A DNA stretch of 64,000 nucleotides from Hyposmocoma kahamanoa (lineage: Eukaryota > Arthropoda > Insecta > Lepidoptera > Cosmopterigidae): the NCBI RefSeq assembly GCF_003589595.1, contig NW_020653337.1, positions 6,280,217 through 6,344,216 on the forward strand, given 5' to 3'. The translations under genes and the position numbers were made by a program. Of this stretch, positions 39,101 to 47,612 are shown one piece after another (positions within the stretch are counted from its first letter, which is position 1; each line of letters starts with the position of its first letter). The notes under the pieces were generated by a model, which did no database searches, had not been told where the DNA came from, and saw only the letters and a list, made by a program, of their open reading frames with translations.

Positions 39101-39893
39101 CAAATCTGTAGTCAGATTGAACTGAAGGGAACACTACAAAATATTTTTTTTTTCTTTATTTGTAGTTAATTAAAGTCTATTGGCCGTAGTGGAAAATTTA
39201 TAAGAATAAAAAGTGTTAATTTTGGTTCAAACTATCCTAGCCCTAGGGCAAAAATTCTGCCCTAGTTAAATGGTGGCCCATTCTGTCCGTCCAACCAAAT
39301 CTGTAATTGGTAAACTAAATCTGTACCAATATAAACAGCAATTGTTTCGACCATTTATAATAATATAATCAGCTTGTTGAAAATGCCTCATAAACTCATA
39401 AATTTTGATTTGTAAATAACTCAGATTGTATTGCATACATTGGCACTTATAATAGAAATTAACTTTATAGCAATTTTGGTAACACGTGAGTACTCACTAA
39501 CGATCCATTCAGGGCCCTTCAAGAGAATTTCCTTGGTCATATACCAATCTCCACGGCATATGGCACCTTTGAGTCGCCAATCATGTCGACCATACAGATT
39601 CGTAAATATGCGATCTTGATCCGCCAATGGTCCGAACTGCGTCCTTGCCGGAGTCTGATTGTACCGCACGGAGACATTGTTGACTATCGACAACGGCCCT
39701 ACAATACCTGAAAAACGTCAAAATTATGTAAGGCTCTTAGTGCGCATAAAACAATAACAAATGCAGTAACTTTAAAGTTATGTTATGGAAACTTCAGTAC
39801 ATATTCAAACGGTTCTAGAATATTATTTGATACATTTTACTGACCTGTTTGGGATTTTACCCCCTGAACAACCCTAGCCAGCGCTCCAGCCAT
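30028..39893 (-). CDS. NDUFV1: NADH:ubiquinone oxidoreductase 51-kDa subunit, complete, 8 exons
   Basis: This is the NADH-oxidising flavoprotein of the mitochondrial complex I N-module: it binds NADH, FMN and the N3 4Fe-4S cluster and passes electrons inward. Exons (gene order): 39893-39845, 39707-39498, 37685-37393, 36529-36299, 34515-34283, 33741-33538, 31527-31460, 30167-30028; all phases fit and total 1428 nt, 475 residues plus TAA. Seen: a basic, acid-free N-terminus [16 protein letters not shown] suited to mitochondrial import; glycine-rich [10 protein letters not shown] (96-105); [13 protein letters not shown] (125-137); [13 protein letters not shown] (209-221); SCGQCTPC with cluster ligands Cys388, Cys391, Cys394; and Cys434 in HTICALGD, the 46-residue gap from Cys388 matching the human protein as I recall it. 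Human NDUFV1 is 464 residues. Intact; divergent neighbour LACTB2. Confidence 0.97.
30239..30329. mobile_element. 91-bp MITE-like element in NDUFV1 intron
   Basis: 20-bp terminal inverted repeats at 30239-30258 and 30310-30329 (AACTATCGCGTTTGCGTTAA against AACTACCGCGTTTGCGATAA) with two mismatches flank an AT-rich core. The superfamily cannot be told. Confidence 0.6.
30459..30529. repeat. foldback with 30-bp perfect palindrome core
   Basis: 30478-30507 is a perfect palindrome centred on CTTATCGATAAG. The arms continue imperfectly to GCGAATT.. at 30459 and ..AATTCGC at 30529. Sits in the last NDUFV1 intron. Confidence 0.8.
31460..31527 (-). CDS. NDUFV1: NDUFV1 exon 7
   Basis: 68-base exon, acceptor TTTTTCAG, donor GTCAGT. 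It encodes (R)[22 protein letters not shown], the segment between the third and fourth cluster cysteines. Confidence 0.95.
32365..32568 (-). mobile_element. tRNA-derived SINE, family B
   Basis: Read on the minus strand it has GTGGCTTGCACATCGGTTTCATGG, then a perfect B-box GGTTCGATCCC (32522-32512), then a body GGGTCTGGGTGTTTGTGG..TTTGGGATCA..GCAACGTATG. The same body is found at 43848-44075. Its 5' end abuts a hAT-like element at 32569. Confidence 0.75.
32569..32938. mobile_element. hAT-like non-autonomous transposon (370 bp)
   Basis: The ends are CAGTGGCGGATTTGC (32569-32583) and its exact reverse complement (32924-32938). CAGTGGCGG is a typical hAT-type terminus. The flanking octamers CAAGCCAC and CAAGCAAA match at 6 of 8 positions, fitting an aged 8-bp target duplication. 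No transposase reading frame. It interrupts or abuts the SINE at 32568. Confidence 0.7.
33538..33741 (-). CDS. NDUFV1: NDUFV1 exon 6 (4Fe-4S motif)
   Basis: One base completes His339, then 67 codons: [18 protein letters not shown].., [29 protein letters not shown] and WMNEIVH. Donor GTAACT. Three of four cluster cysteines lie here. Confidence 0.96.
33797..34093 (-). mobile_element. hAT-like MITE, decayed copy
   Basis: Starts CATTGACTTACAATTATATGG and continues GACGTCGGGTCCGC..AAAAAGTGTCCG, then ends ..GACCCGTCGTCCATTTATTTGT; this is the element at 38040-38267 in opposite orientation with extra internal bases. The right terminus is degraded and no target duplication remains. Confidence 0.65.
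34283..34515 (-). CDS. NDUFV1: NDUFV1 exon 5
   Basis: Phase-0 start after TTACAG; 77 codons from [20 protein letters not shown] through [16 protein letters not shown] and [19 protein letters not shown] to PLIPK, then two bases of His339 before GTATGT. Confidence 0.96.
36299..36529 (-). CDS. NDUFV1: NDUFV1 exon 4 (NADH-binding region)
   Basis: 77 codons, both ends phase 0, acceptor TTTACAG and donor GTAAGT. Encodes [57 protein letters not shown] and [13 protein letters not shown], among the most conserved stretches of this subunit. Confidence 0.96.
36661..36897. repeat. tandem duplication of ~104-bp unit
   Basis: 36661-36764 and 36774-36897 both begin AATAAATAACGGTAATA and end TGTTACACGA(C/A)GGACATA; the second copy has about 20 extra bases of ATATAACGGTAATAA. 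Recent duplication in NDUFV1 intron 3. Confidence 0.85.
37393..37685 (-). CDS. NDUFV1: NDUFV1 exon 3 (FMN-binding region)
   Basis: Two bases complete Asn87, then 97 codons: [50 protein letters not shown], ..[20 protein letters not shown]. Donor GTAAGA. The glycine-rich loop and the acidic DEGEPG loop line the FMN site in this family. Confidence 0.96.
37891..37919. repeat. ATTCCATAT microsatellite, three units
   Basis: ATTCCATAT repeated three times within NDUFV1 intron 2. Confidence 0.8.
38040..38267 (+). mobile_element. hAT-like MITE with intact 8-bp target duplication
   Basis: 228 bp. It starts CATTGACTTACAAATAAATGG and ends TATAATTGTAAGTCAATG, imperfect inverted repeats; the outermost CATTGACTTACAA is exact at both ends. 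Flanked on both sides by TGGTGTGT (38032-38039, 38268-38275), a perfect 8-bp duplication typical of hAT. No coding capacity. A second, inverted copy is at 33797. Confidence 0.85.
38476..38745 (+). repeat. dispersed repeat family C, copy 1
   Basis: Shares ACGCCTGTC.ATAACAGTTGC, AATCGCAAAGATCTGAGGGG, CACCCTTACCCTTCAAAACC and TAAGGTGGCAGTACT..CCCTG with 47320-47612. It resembles a repeat common in lepidopteran genomes; class uncertain. Confidence 0.75.
39498..39707 (-). CDS. NDUFV1: NDUFV1 exon 2
   Basis: Two bases complete Gly17, then 69 codons including [40 protein letters not shown] and KGPEWIV, ending with one base of Asn87 before GTGAGT. Confidence 0.96.
39845..39893 (-). CDS. NDUFV1: NDUFV1 exon 1 (start and targeting sequence)
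   Basis: ATG at 39893-39891 in the context GAAAAATGGC, 16 codons ([16 protein letters not shown]) plus one base, donor GTCAGT. Two basic residues (Arg, Lys) and no acidic ones, as expected for a mitochondrial presequence. No other in-phase ATG upstream is splice-compatible. Confidence 0.88.
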
Positions 39894-41011
39894 TTTTCTC
39901 GTAATTCGAAATGTCACAAATGTCACAATCACAACCACATTAAGTGATACCACACTAGGCACATAGTGTTTGTCTAGTTGCTTACAAGAATAAAAAATAG
40001 AATGAAAATCGTTGATTGTTGCGAAACTCCAGAAGTTAAGCAGTTTATATTATTTATTCATGTGATTTTGAATTAGTTATTATACATTTCTGAAATAAAA
40101 CGTATATAATAAATAATCAAGATTATAATTACGACATATTTAAGAGAATATTGTAGAATAGCAATTTTGAAGGTGTGAAATACATTATACGTAGAATTTC
40201 TTTTTTATCTGTGTTATGTACTCGCATAAAATAATTATTGTTTAAAAAAATCACAAAAAAAATACAATAAATATTATAGTCGTTACATTACTAAGACAGA
40301 AAGTCAAAACCATAAGATCACGTCAAAATGTTTTTCTACTTAAAACTGCTTAAAAAGAATATTTAAAATCTGTGTAACGTAACTCTTACTTAAAAAAATA
40401 AAATAAAGTCGATTGAGGCGGTGAACTACGAGAAAAAAAATAAAATTGCCCGTGGTGCATCGAGGCAACGAGATAGGTGGTCCACGAGTAAGAAGCGTAA
40501 ATAAGGATACCTACATCGTCGTACCACGAATTATGTAGAAAAAATCGTACACAACATGTTTTTCTAATAGAAAACGATAATTAATAACAGTATGGATTAT
40601 AATAAGTTTATACTCTTTAAATTCCCCGTCCGTCACGATCGAACATCGAGTATATAACTTAGAGTCTTAGAAATTAGAGGATGGAAAAAAAAAAGAATTA
40701 ATTTGTCACATTTTATTGCATTATATGGATGGTCATTATAATTGTAAGTCAATGATGGTCATAATCATTTTATCATTTTATGACCATCCTACTAGTTTGT
40801 GTTTATGACAGCTGTCAAAGATCACAGCTGATAGTATTTTCTGCGACAAAAAATAAATATATTGACGTACTAAAGTAATAGAACTTTACACCGATATTTT
40901 TATTAGGACGCTCAAGACCATTTATCAAAATAAGTTATCTCTGATGATATAAAAACTGCGTGTTACCGAGTATCGTTATATAGTCTTACGATCCTAGTCT
41001 AAAGTGAAATA
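39894..41011. promoter_or_regulatory. divergent promoter region of NDUFV1 and LACTB2
   Basis: 1.1 kb between two outward-pointing start codons. AT-rich with no supported gene. A small inverted repeat (GGATGGTCA near 40727 and TGACCATCC near 40783) encloses ATAATTGTAAGTCAATG, a stray terminus of the hAT-like MITE family. Promoter elements themselves cannot be placed from sequence. Confidence 0.5.
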
Positions 41012-41133
41012 ATGGCGGCAGTAATACCAGCAGTGACGAAATTGTCGAGTAGGGTTATAAGGATTTTAGGATGCAACCCTGGTCCTATGACTCTTCAGGG
41101 CACAAATACATATCTTATTGGAACTGGAACAAA
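41012..41133 (+). CDS. LACTB2: LACTB2 exon 1
   Basis: ATG at 41012 in AAATAATGGCGG; 40 codons plus AA, donor GTAAGT. Encodes [40 protein letters not shown]. Confidence 0.94.
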
Positions 41134-43117
41134 GTAAGTACAAGATGTTTGTTTTTCTTGTGGATAAAGTACCTACGTATAATGTTCATAAGTATAATGC
41201 CAATTGTGAACGGGTCTTCTGCATTTACATACATGTCATCACGCCTGTCTCCCACTGGGGTAGACAGATAGTATGGACCTCCACCTGCTATGCTCCTGAC
41301 AAACCTACATTTGTTTCTGGTATATATGCTGCTTCTCACTCTATTAACTTGTAATTGATGTGTAAATAAAAGCAGAAATCTTTTGTAATTAAAATTAAAA
41401 TCCAGTTTTATGCAATACATGTTTGGACTTTAGACCGTCTTATAATAAGAGGCGAAGTCCATCCTGCTGTTGACTGTAGTGTGTAAATACTTACATTGTT
41501 TGGCTATTTGTAGCCTGAACAAAGATAAATTTTGTTTATTTAGATATTCTATCTAAAGATACAGGTTCTAACACACATTACAGCTTACAATTTCATAAAA
41601 AAGACGAAAGCTGTTTTTCTAACCCTTATTGTTTTGAATTCCCAGTCGTATACTTCTAGATACAGGAGATAAAGATGTACCAGAGTACCAGAAGTACCTG
41701 GAAGATGTTGTGAATGCAGAGCGGGTGAACATAGAACATATTGTATTGACACATTGGCATCACGATCATGTTGGTGGTGTTGCAAACCTCTATGGGAGTA
41801 TTGCTAGTAAGTATAAACATCAGGTTTGTCTAAGGAAGCATGCTAAGAGTAAGATTATTTGCATAAATTGAGATTTTTTTCCTGGCCTAAAGTTTGCAAG
41901 TTTCCTATTTGCCATGATTTAAAAAAAAAAACACTTTTAACTTAAGTTTAATAATAATCACACTCAGCCTAGGGAAACCTTGTGTCGCGGATGCAATGGA
42001 CACACATAGACAACCACAAATTACACTCAAACTCACAGGATAAATAAATGTAGGCCATACAAATATTTCTCCCGGCCCGATAATCGAACCAGGAACTAAA
42101 AAAAAGAGTGGAAGTCCGGCATGGTAACAATTACTTTAAAGTTTCAATGTTAAATACACATTCTAGTAAATAATTTTAGATTCATCTTTAAACTATGTTG
42201 CAGAACTCCCAAACTCATCAATGAATGTAGGTATTTATTTTATTACTTTATGTAGTTATGTTATTTCTGATACTTTAAGTGATAATTTATATTAGTCCTG
42301 CCGTTTTCTACACAAGTTTCGTGATAGTGAACAGTGCTTTTTTATTAAATATCAAGTACATTTTCAGAACAACCAAAAATATGGAAACATAAAAGAAGTA
42401 GTGACGACGAACCTGATACTCAGTTACCATCATCTATTCCTCTAAATTGGCTCAAGGATGGTCAAGAAATCAAAGTTGAAGGGGCTACAGTAAAAATTTA
42501 TCATACACCAGGTCATACAACTGATCATGTAATTTTGACTTTACTGGAAGATAATATACTGTTCAGTGGTGACTGCATTTTGGGAGAGGGTACAGCAGTC
42601 TTTGAAGACTTATTTACATATATGAAAAGTTTGAATAGGATATTAGAATTAAAACCTCGAGTTATTTATCCAGGGCATGGAAATGTTGTTAAGGTACACT
42701 CTATTTTATTGATTTAAAAATAAAACTAAATTTATTAAAATGGTTACTTATAGGAAAAATATTCAATGTTTACTGAACTCTGTAACAGTTAGTTTTGTTA
42801 TTGTTGTGGTTTGATTAAAAACATTGGCAAAATTTCTTATATTTCAGGATCCAATACCGAAGATTGAATACTACATATCGCATAGGAATCAACGCGAGCA
42901 ACAAATATTAGAAACATTAAAGAACAACTCCGAGAAGCCGCTTACAGAAATGGATTTAGTAAAAATAATATACACAGAAACACCAGAACATTTGTGGCCC
43001 GCCGCAGCATATAATGTTAATCATCATTTAACTAAATTGATGAAAGAAAATAAAATTAAGCAATTGTCTGTTAATGGCGAAAATAAATGGCAATATACTC
43101 CCAGTGCGAACTTGTAA
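41012..43117 (+). CDS. LACTB2: LACTB2-like metallo-beta-lactamase endoribonuclease, 4 exons
   Basis: LACTB2 is a mitochondrial metallo-beta-lactamase-fold ribonuclease that cleaves single-stranded RNA; that role is from the mammalian protein. Exons 41012-41133, 41646-41806, 42368-42693 and 42848-43117 join in phase to 292 residues plus TAA, against 288 in human as I recall. Seen: opening [20 protein letters not shown] and [12 protein letters not shown] (near-identical to human), metal-binding THWHHDH with His77, His79, Asp81, His82, then HTPGHTTDH with His144, [10 protein letters not shown] with Asp163, and YPGHG with His198, so every zinc ligand of the fold is present. The C-terminal helix begins with [15 protein letters not shown] 27-base optional exon is possible at 42204-42230. 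Divergent to NDUFV1. Intact. Confidence 0.96.
41646..41806 (+). CDS. LACTB2: LACTB2 exon 2 (HxHxDH metal site)
   Basis: After TTCCCAG; one base completes Asn41, 53 codons with [20 protein letters not shown] and [19 protein letters not shown], one base before GTAAGT at 41807. Confidence 0.94.
41950..42130 (-). mobile_element. SINE-like element, family A, copy 2
   Basis: On the minus strand TTCCTGGTTCGATTATCGGG (B-box GGTTCGATT) is followed by GCCGGGAGAAATATTTGTAT and a tail shared with 29490-29640. The A-box is decayed. It lies in LACTB2 intron 2. Confidence 0.65.
42204..42230 (+). CDS. LACTB2: possible optional 27-base microexon of LACTB2
   Basis: Flanked by ATGTTGCAG and GTATTT, 27 bases (nine codons), no stop, and phase-compatible with exons 2 and 3 either when included (KLPNSSMNV inserted) or skipped. 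The skipped form is closer in length to human LACTB2. Unproven without transcripts. Confidence 0.3.
42368..42693 (+). CDS. LACTB2: LACTB2 exon 3 (remaining zinc ligands)
   Basis: After ACATTTTCAG; two bases complete Lys95, 108 codons containing [38 protein letters not shown] and [11 protein letters not shown]; donor GTACAC. Confidence 0.95.
42848..43117 (+). CDS. LACTB2: LACTB2 exon 4 (C-terminal helical domain)
   Basis: Phase-0 start after TATATTTCAG; 89 codons from [20 protein letters not shown] through [16 protein letters not shown] and [15 protein letters not shown] to YTPSANL, TAA 43115-43117. This winged-helix-like tail is typical of LACTB2. Confidence 0.95.
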   Translation, partial: DPIPKIEYYISHRNQREQQILETLKNNSEKPLTEMDLVKIIYTETPEHLWPAAAYNVNHHLTKLMKENKIKQLSVNGENKWQYTPSANL

Positions 43118-43394
43118 CTTTGCGCTTTTTTTGTAGTGTAACACATTATACTGCTCTCAGAAGGAATAAGGGCATAAGTATTTAACATTCAGACATATTT
43201 TTGATATTAAGTTGTTTATTTATGTTAAATACATGTATATACAGAACTTATACAGAAATTTTAATTGTATTTTAATTAGCCATTTCAAAGAAACCTTTAG
43301 TTTTCTCATTTTACTTGTAGAAAAAAGCCTAAAAAGTATTACTGTGTATGAAGGGCATAGCTGACTTAAATGTGACTTTTAATACTTGACTATA

Positions 43395-43444
43395 ATACGC
43401 ACCCCTCATGGAAGAATGGCATAAGTGAAGTTACGTCACGTTAC
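43395..43444. mobile_element. truncated terminus of the 44154-44698 foldback family
   Basis: ATACGCACCCCTCATGGAAG..GGCATAAGTGAAG matches both ends of the element at 44154-44698. It runs straight into the N gap. Confidence 0.7.
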
Positions 43445-43454
43445 NNNNNNNNNN
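43445..43454. other. assembly gap (10 N)
   Basis: Ten N bases directly after the MITE terminus, so the real missing length is unknown. Confidence 0.99.
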
Positions 43455-43847
43455 AGAACCAAGTTGAATGTGGGTTACACCACTATTGTGCTGATAGCCT
43501 CTCTATTTGAACTAAGGGGCACCACTATAGTCAGTTGAGCCTTTTTTATGTAATTTATGAAGTAATTATTGTAATTGAATTACATAATAATGGCACAATT
43601 CCATACATGACTAAGTAAAATCCTTTGATATTAGTGTTTTAACATAATAAACGACTAATATCATTATTTACTGTAGAAAACCTGATTACTGATATCATGT
43701 AGAGTTTACTGCATATTCAACAATTGTTGAGATAGATTTCAACAAAAAAATAAGTAGGTTGGCCTTTTTTCTGATACTGAATATGTATGTAACTTAATGT
43801 TTTAAAATTTTAGTTGTTACAATTATTAACCCGTCACGCATCCTAGA

Positions 43848-44075
43848 GACGACCTCTGTGGTCGAGTGGCTTGCACATCAGTTTTTATGGTGTCGCCATT
43901 TCTCAGGTCCCAGATGCGATCTCCGGTCGGCTCAATATAAAAAACTATATAGTCTCAGGGTCTGGGTATTCGTGGCACCGTTGCGTTGTTGTTGCCGATT
44001 TCCATATCGCAAGTTCTGTAGTTACTTCCTTTGGGATCAGTGCAACTTATGTGATGTTGTCTAATAAATTTATTT
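43848..44075 (+). mobile_element. tRNA-derived SINE, family B, copy 2
   Basis: A-box-like TGGTCGAGTGG at 43859-43869, decayed B-box around 43910, then GGGTCTGGGTATTCGTGG..TTTGGGATCAGTGCAACTTATG as in the copy at 32365-32568, ending near AATAAATTTATTT. Confidence 0.75.
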
Positions 44076-44153
44076 AGCGATTTTAGTGATTCACACTGTG
44101 TTTCTAACGCATAGATGTGTTTTCTACACCACTTTTGTAAAAGATAAAAAAAT

Positions 44154-44698
44154 ATATCGCTCCCCTCATGGAAGAATAGCATAAGTGAAGTAACGTCAAA
44201 AATGTTTATTGCTTCGTCGGATACAGAAAAATATAACCCACATTCTCTCCCAATTTTTGTAACTCTATCGACAATATTATTGGAGAGGATGCGAGTTATC
44301 CAATTCTAGTAACTCTTATCGACAGTATTAGTCGATAAAGTTGTAAGAATTGGGGAGGACGTGTGGTGACCGTCAGGATGGCTGGTCACCTGTGGCATCT
44401 GGCACTGAGTGTATATTCAAGAATTGCTACCTTTGATAGATTCTGAGAAATTTAAAAAATAATTGACAAACCATCCTGATATGAGAATGGCTCGTTAATT
44501 ATTTTTTTTAGCAGCAATTATTTAGAAAAGGTAGCAAATAGGTAGCAATTCTTGAATATACGCTCAGTGCCTGACGCCACAGGCGACCAGCCATCCTGAC
44601 GGTCACGGATGTAGGAGTTATATTTTTCTGTATGCAATGAAGCAATAAACATTTTTGAAATCTCCAGTTATGCCAATCTTCCATGAGGGATGCGATAT
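44154..44698. mobile_element. long-terminal-inverted-repeat foldback transposon (~545 bp)
   Basis: The left arm (44154 to about 44436) and right arm (about 44527-44698) are reverse complements: ATATCGC..CCCTCATGGAAGA, TCAAAAATGTTTATTGCTTC, GTGACCGTCAGGATGGCTGG and GTATATTCAAGAATTGCTAC occur in both. The left arm carries a nested foldback insertion at 44247-44357. No coding capacity. Confidence 0.8.
44247..44357. mobile_element. nested ~110-bp foldback element
   Basis: The ends CTCCCAATTTTTGTAACTCT and ..GTTGTAAGAATTGGGGAG are inverted, each followed internally by ATCGACA/TCGACT-type sequence. It is absent from the right arm of the host element, so it inserted later. Confidence 0.65.
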
Positions 44699-45164
44699 CA
44701 AAATCGGTCAGGACACCGCGTGTTTTTAGGATTCGTTAATAGAAAAATCGAACACAGATATTCCGTCGATCTGACGACTCGAATCGACATCTGTATGCCA
44801 AACTGAGATCAGAGTCAGCAGATCTGACGAATTTTTGTTTGTTTGTTAGAGATCGTTTGTCTTTGTTTTTTTTATTGTTGATTTTTGTATATATCGTTAT
44901 AGTGGAGTACCTTCCGTTCCGAGGGCAGAATAGGTAACATTTTTTTAAATTCATGTTATAGACTTTATTGCTTTGGGTGTGTGAATACATGACTCTTTTC
45001 CATTACTTTTAAATAATAAGAATTGTTTTTCATCTACAGGGAGATACTGATATTCACCAAGAACTTGGGAACTCAGATATTCTATTGGTATTGCCATTAT
45101 TATATTACCTTGAATAAATACTCTTATTGGTAGTCTTGTATTATTTAGTACAGATACGCGTAAT

Positions 45165-45440
45165 ACATATCGACTGTGAACTGGCATTCGGTAGTATCAC
45201 AATTTTGACAACATTACAGGATGAAGAAAAACATTGTTTGCGTCATTTATATAGCATCTGGTTTATTAAATAAAAATACGTAGTTTTTAAATATTTTTAT
45301 TACATATGTATGTATGTACACTACGTATTTTTATTTAATAAACCAGATGCTATATAAATGATTTTTTCTTCCACTGTAAAGTTGTCAAAATTGAGATAGT
45401 ACCGGTTGCCACAGTCGATATGTTTCTCACACCAAGAAAC
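45165..45440. repeat. inverted duplication with 41-bp perfect arms
   Basis: 45243-45283 and 45321-45361 are exact reverse complements around a 37-base loop containing ATGTATGTATGTA. Outside these, similarity continues imperfectly (CAATTTTGACAAC, ACATATCGACTGTG) to about 45165 and 45440. Short minus-strand frames on both sides end in the same residues (IYIASGLLNKNT) because of this; I do not recognise them. Confidence 0.85.
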
Positions 45441-46199
45441 AGTTTTGTATAAAATAAACAACCAGATACAGGAAAAACGTATATTTATTAATTTTATTTG
45501 TAAATAAAACAATGTAAAGAATATCGATACATTAAAATCGTGAGCATTATTGTTTGATGATTATTTTCATTATTATTTCCGTTTATTTTAAATAACCTAT
45601 CTAGTCTTGTGTTTTTCTATTGTCTGCAATTGTAAAGGACTATTATATTATACATTTTGTTTTGGAAAATCCTATGAACAATAATTAAAATTGTGATAAA
45701 AAAATAAATTAAAATCAAATTGTAGTTCATTCACCTTCACAACGTAGTAGTCGGGGTAACTGTCTTTCCCCGAGATTATGCTGTCAATTTAATTTCTTTT
45801 AACTGCATTTCACGTGATAAATAAAACCATGTAATTAATTGGTCAGTCTGCTTTTCCTACATTTTTAACGCTTAGGAATATATAGAGAAAAATTGGTGTC
45901 TGTTAGAATAATACAAAAATCAAATACTTAAATGTTATGAGACAAAACAAAAATGTACAACCTCTCCTTACACTATAATAAGTGAAACTTATTAATAATA
46001 TGACGTTTTATAGTACGAGAGTTACCAAAATTCTGCGGTATAATAGGAACGATGAAATTGTGCGTGTATTTTAGACTGTTTCTTGACTTGTCGGTACAGT
46101 ATCCGTACGCGCAGTACCGAAAGCTTACCGAGCGCCTGTATTTCAATGTGCCTGTTCCTGATCAGCGCGGTTTGGACAGTAGCGGGAAGGGATTGTTTC

Positions 46200-46330
46200 G
46201 GGTTACCGCGTCCTCCGGACATCCATGTTGATTTGGTACAGGAAATTGAAAAGTATCCAGCACTATAGACTGGCAGAGTATTCAGAGATAAAAATAACAT
46301 GCCAAAATGTCTTCATCACTCAAGGATGAC
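46200..46330 (+). pseudogene. possible relic of a MADF-domain protein
   Basis: In frame 46083-46268, PDIHVDLVQEIEKYPAL looks like the start of a MADF (Myb/SANT-like) domain, which typically opens with Leu/Ile-x-Glu-x-aromatic-Pro-x-Leu-Tyr. A TAG follows at once; shifting frame recovers YRLAEYS and a further shift gives DKNN, the next MADF landmarks. This suggests a frameshifted remnant. MADF proteins include transposon accessory proteins (PIF/Harbinger), and a Harbinger-like MITE lies 430 bp away. Short match, so tentative. Confidence 0.35.
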
Positions 46331-46760
46331 ATGGTCTCGCGACGTCACAATCGGTACTGCGGCCTTCTATAGCGAGAATATACCGACACGTAGATGAAGG
46401 CGTTACAATATCGTTTCTGTATCGAGCATACTGCAGGCTGATTATAATTCAAATCCCATCTGTCTTGAAATCAGATGTGTTTCCGGGCGAGAAGATGAAC
46501 CTGATTCCTACTATATCTTTCTAATTTGTAAGTTAAATCAACTATTGTTCCGATTTGAAATGTCAAAAGTTTCCGATCGGGAGAGGCAATAGAAATCAAG
46601 CTGCTGATGTCGCGTCGCGTCGCAACCGCACCGACAAATCAGAAAAGCCTTCAGAACAAACACACCTAATAAACCTATAGCCCAAAACAGCATATGTCAC
46701 AGGCAAAGACTTTCTTGATCTCAACAAACAGGTTAATACTTTTAGATATAAAACGGCTTA

Positions 46761-47096
46761 GGGCGCGTTCCCATTTTGTCGTAACGTTTTATTTGTCGTT
46801 GGCCGACTGTCGCGTCTAGCTGTTCCCATTAGAACGTTTACAATTAATCGGTTCACAAAAGCCATCTTGTCGTTTGCACGACAGAATCGTTTGAAGTTGC
46901 GATTATTTGTAGTCACATTATTATCGTGACGTTTTATTTATCGTCAGACGACTGTCGTTCTAGTTCTTCCCATTATCAAGACAGGCTGACGTCGTAACGA
47001 CAGTTAATCGTGTTGTACAATTTCATTTAAATATACAAGCAGCGATACTTTAAACTGCACGATTATCTGTCGCCACGACATAATGGGAACGCGCCC
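46761..47096. mobile_element. PIF/Harbinger-like MITE (336 bp)
   Basis: Terminal inverted repeats GGGCGCGTTCCCATTTTGTC (46761) and GGGCGCGTTCCCATTATGTC (reverse complement ending 47096), one mismatch, flanked by TTA on both sides (46758-46760, 47097-47099). A GGGC-type end with a TTA duplication fits PIF/Harbinger. Internally CGTTTTATTT(G/A)TCGT..GACTGTCG is present twice. Confidence 0.75.
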
Positions 47097-47319
47097 TTAG
47101 GCTCAATTTACATTGCCACATTCTGTTGAATGGAAGCGATTTTTTATAACCGTAGAATTGGTAGGTTAATGCCGTAGAATAATGAGGTTTATGTCAATTG
47201 TGTACCAAATATATTTCATTTTTTTAGCGTTAGGCAGATGGAAATTTTGGGACTCTGTCGCTATTCCACTGTCATTTTGTAAGCAAAGCAATTCAATTAC
47301 ACCTTTTTTTTAAATCAAG

Positions 47320-47612
47320 TGATGGGACGAACAAGTCATGCGCCTGATGGTAAGCTACACGCCTGTCCATAACAGTTGCAGTGCCACTCACGAGCTTTTC
47401 GAATCGCAAAGATCTGAGGGGCACTGCCACTGCGCCCGACACCCTGAGACATAAGTTTACAAGTCCCATGTGCCTGTAATTTCACCAGCACCCTTACCCT
47501 TCAAAACCGGAACACAGAAACGCTGACATTATTGCTTGGCGGCAGAAATAAGTAAGGTGGCAGTACTACCCTGGACGAACTCTTTCACAAGGAGCTCTAG
47601 TGCTACTAAAAT
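47320..47612 (+). repeat. dispersed repeat family C, copy 2
   Basis: Fullest copy, starting TCAAGTGATGGGACGAACAA, GCGCCTGATGGTAAGC, and ending CTCTTTCACAAGGAGCTCTAG; aligned with 38476-38745 and, for its last 80 bases, with 61252-61330. Confidence 0.75.

Noticed and set aside
43859..43920. Possible tRNA gene from the A-box-like TGGTCGAGTGG
   Set aside because: B-box is decayed and no cloverleaf can be drawn; the shared tail with 32365-32568 shows it is a SINE.
44951..45187. 78-codon minus-strand frame beside the inverted duplication
   Set aside because: Protein-like to the eye but unrecognised; not called as a gene, noted in the inverted-duplication finding.
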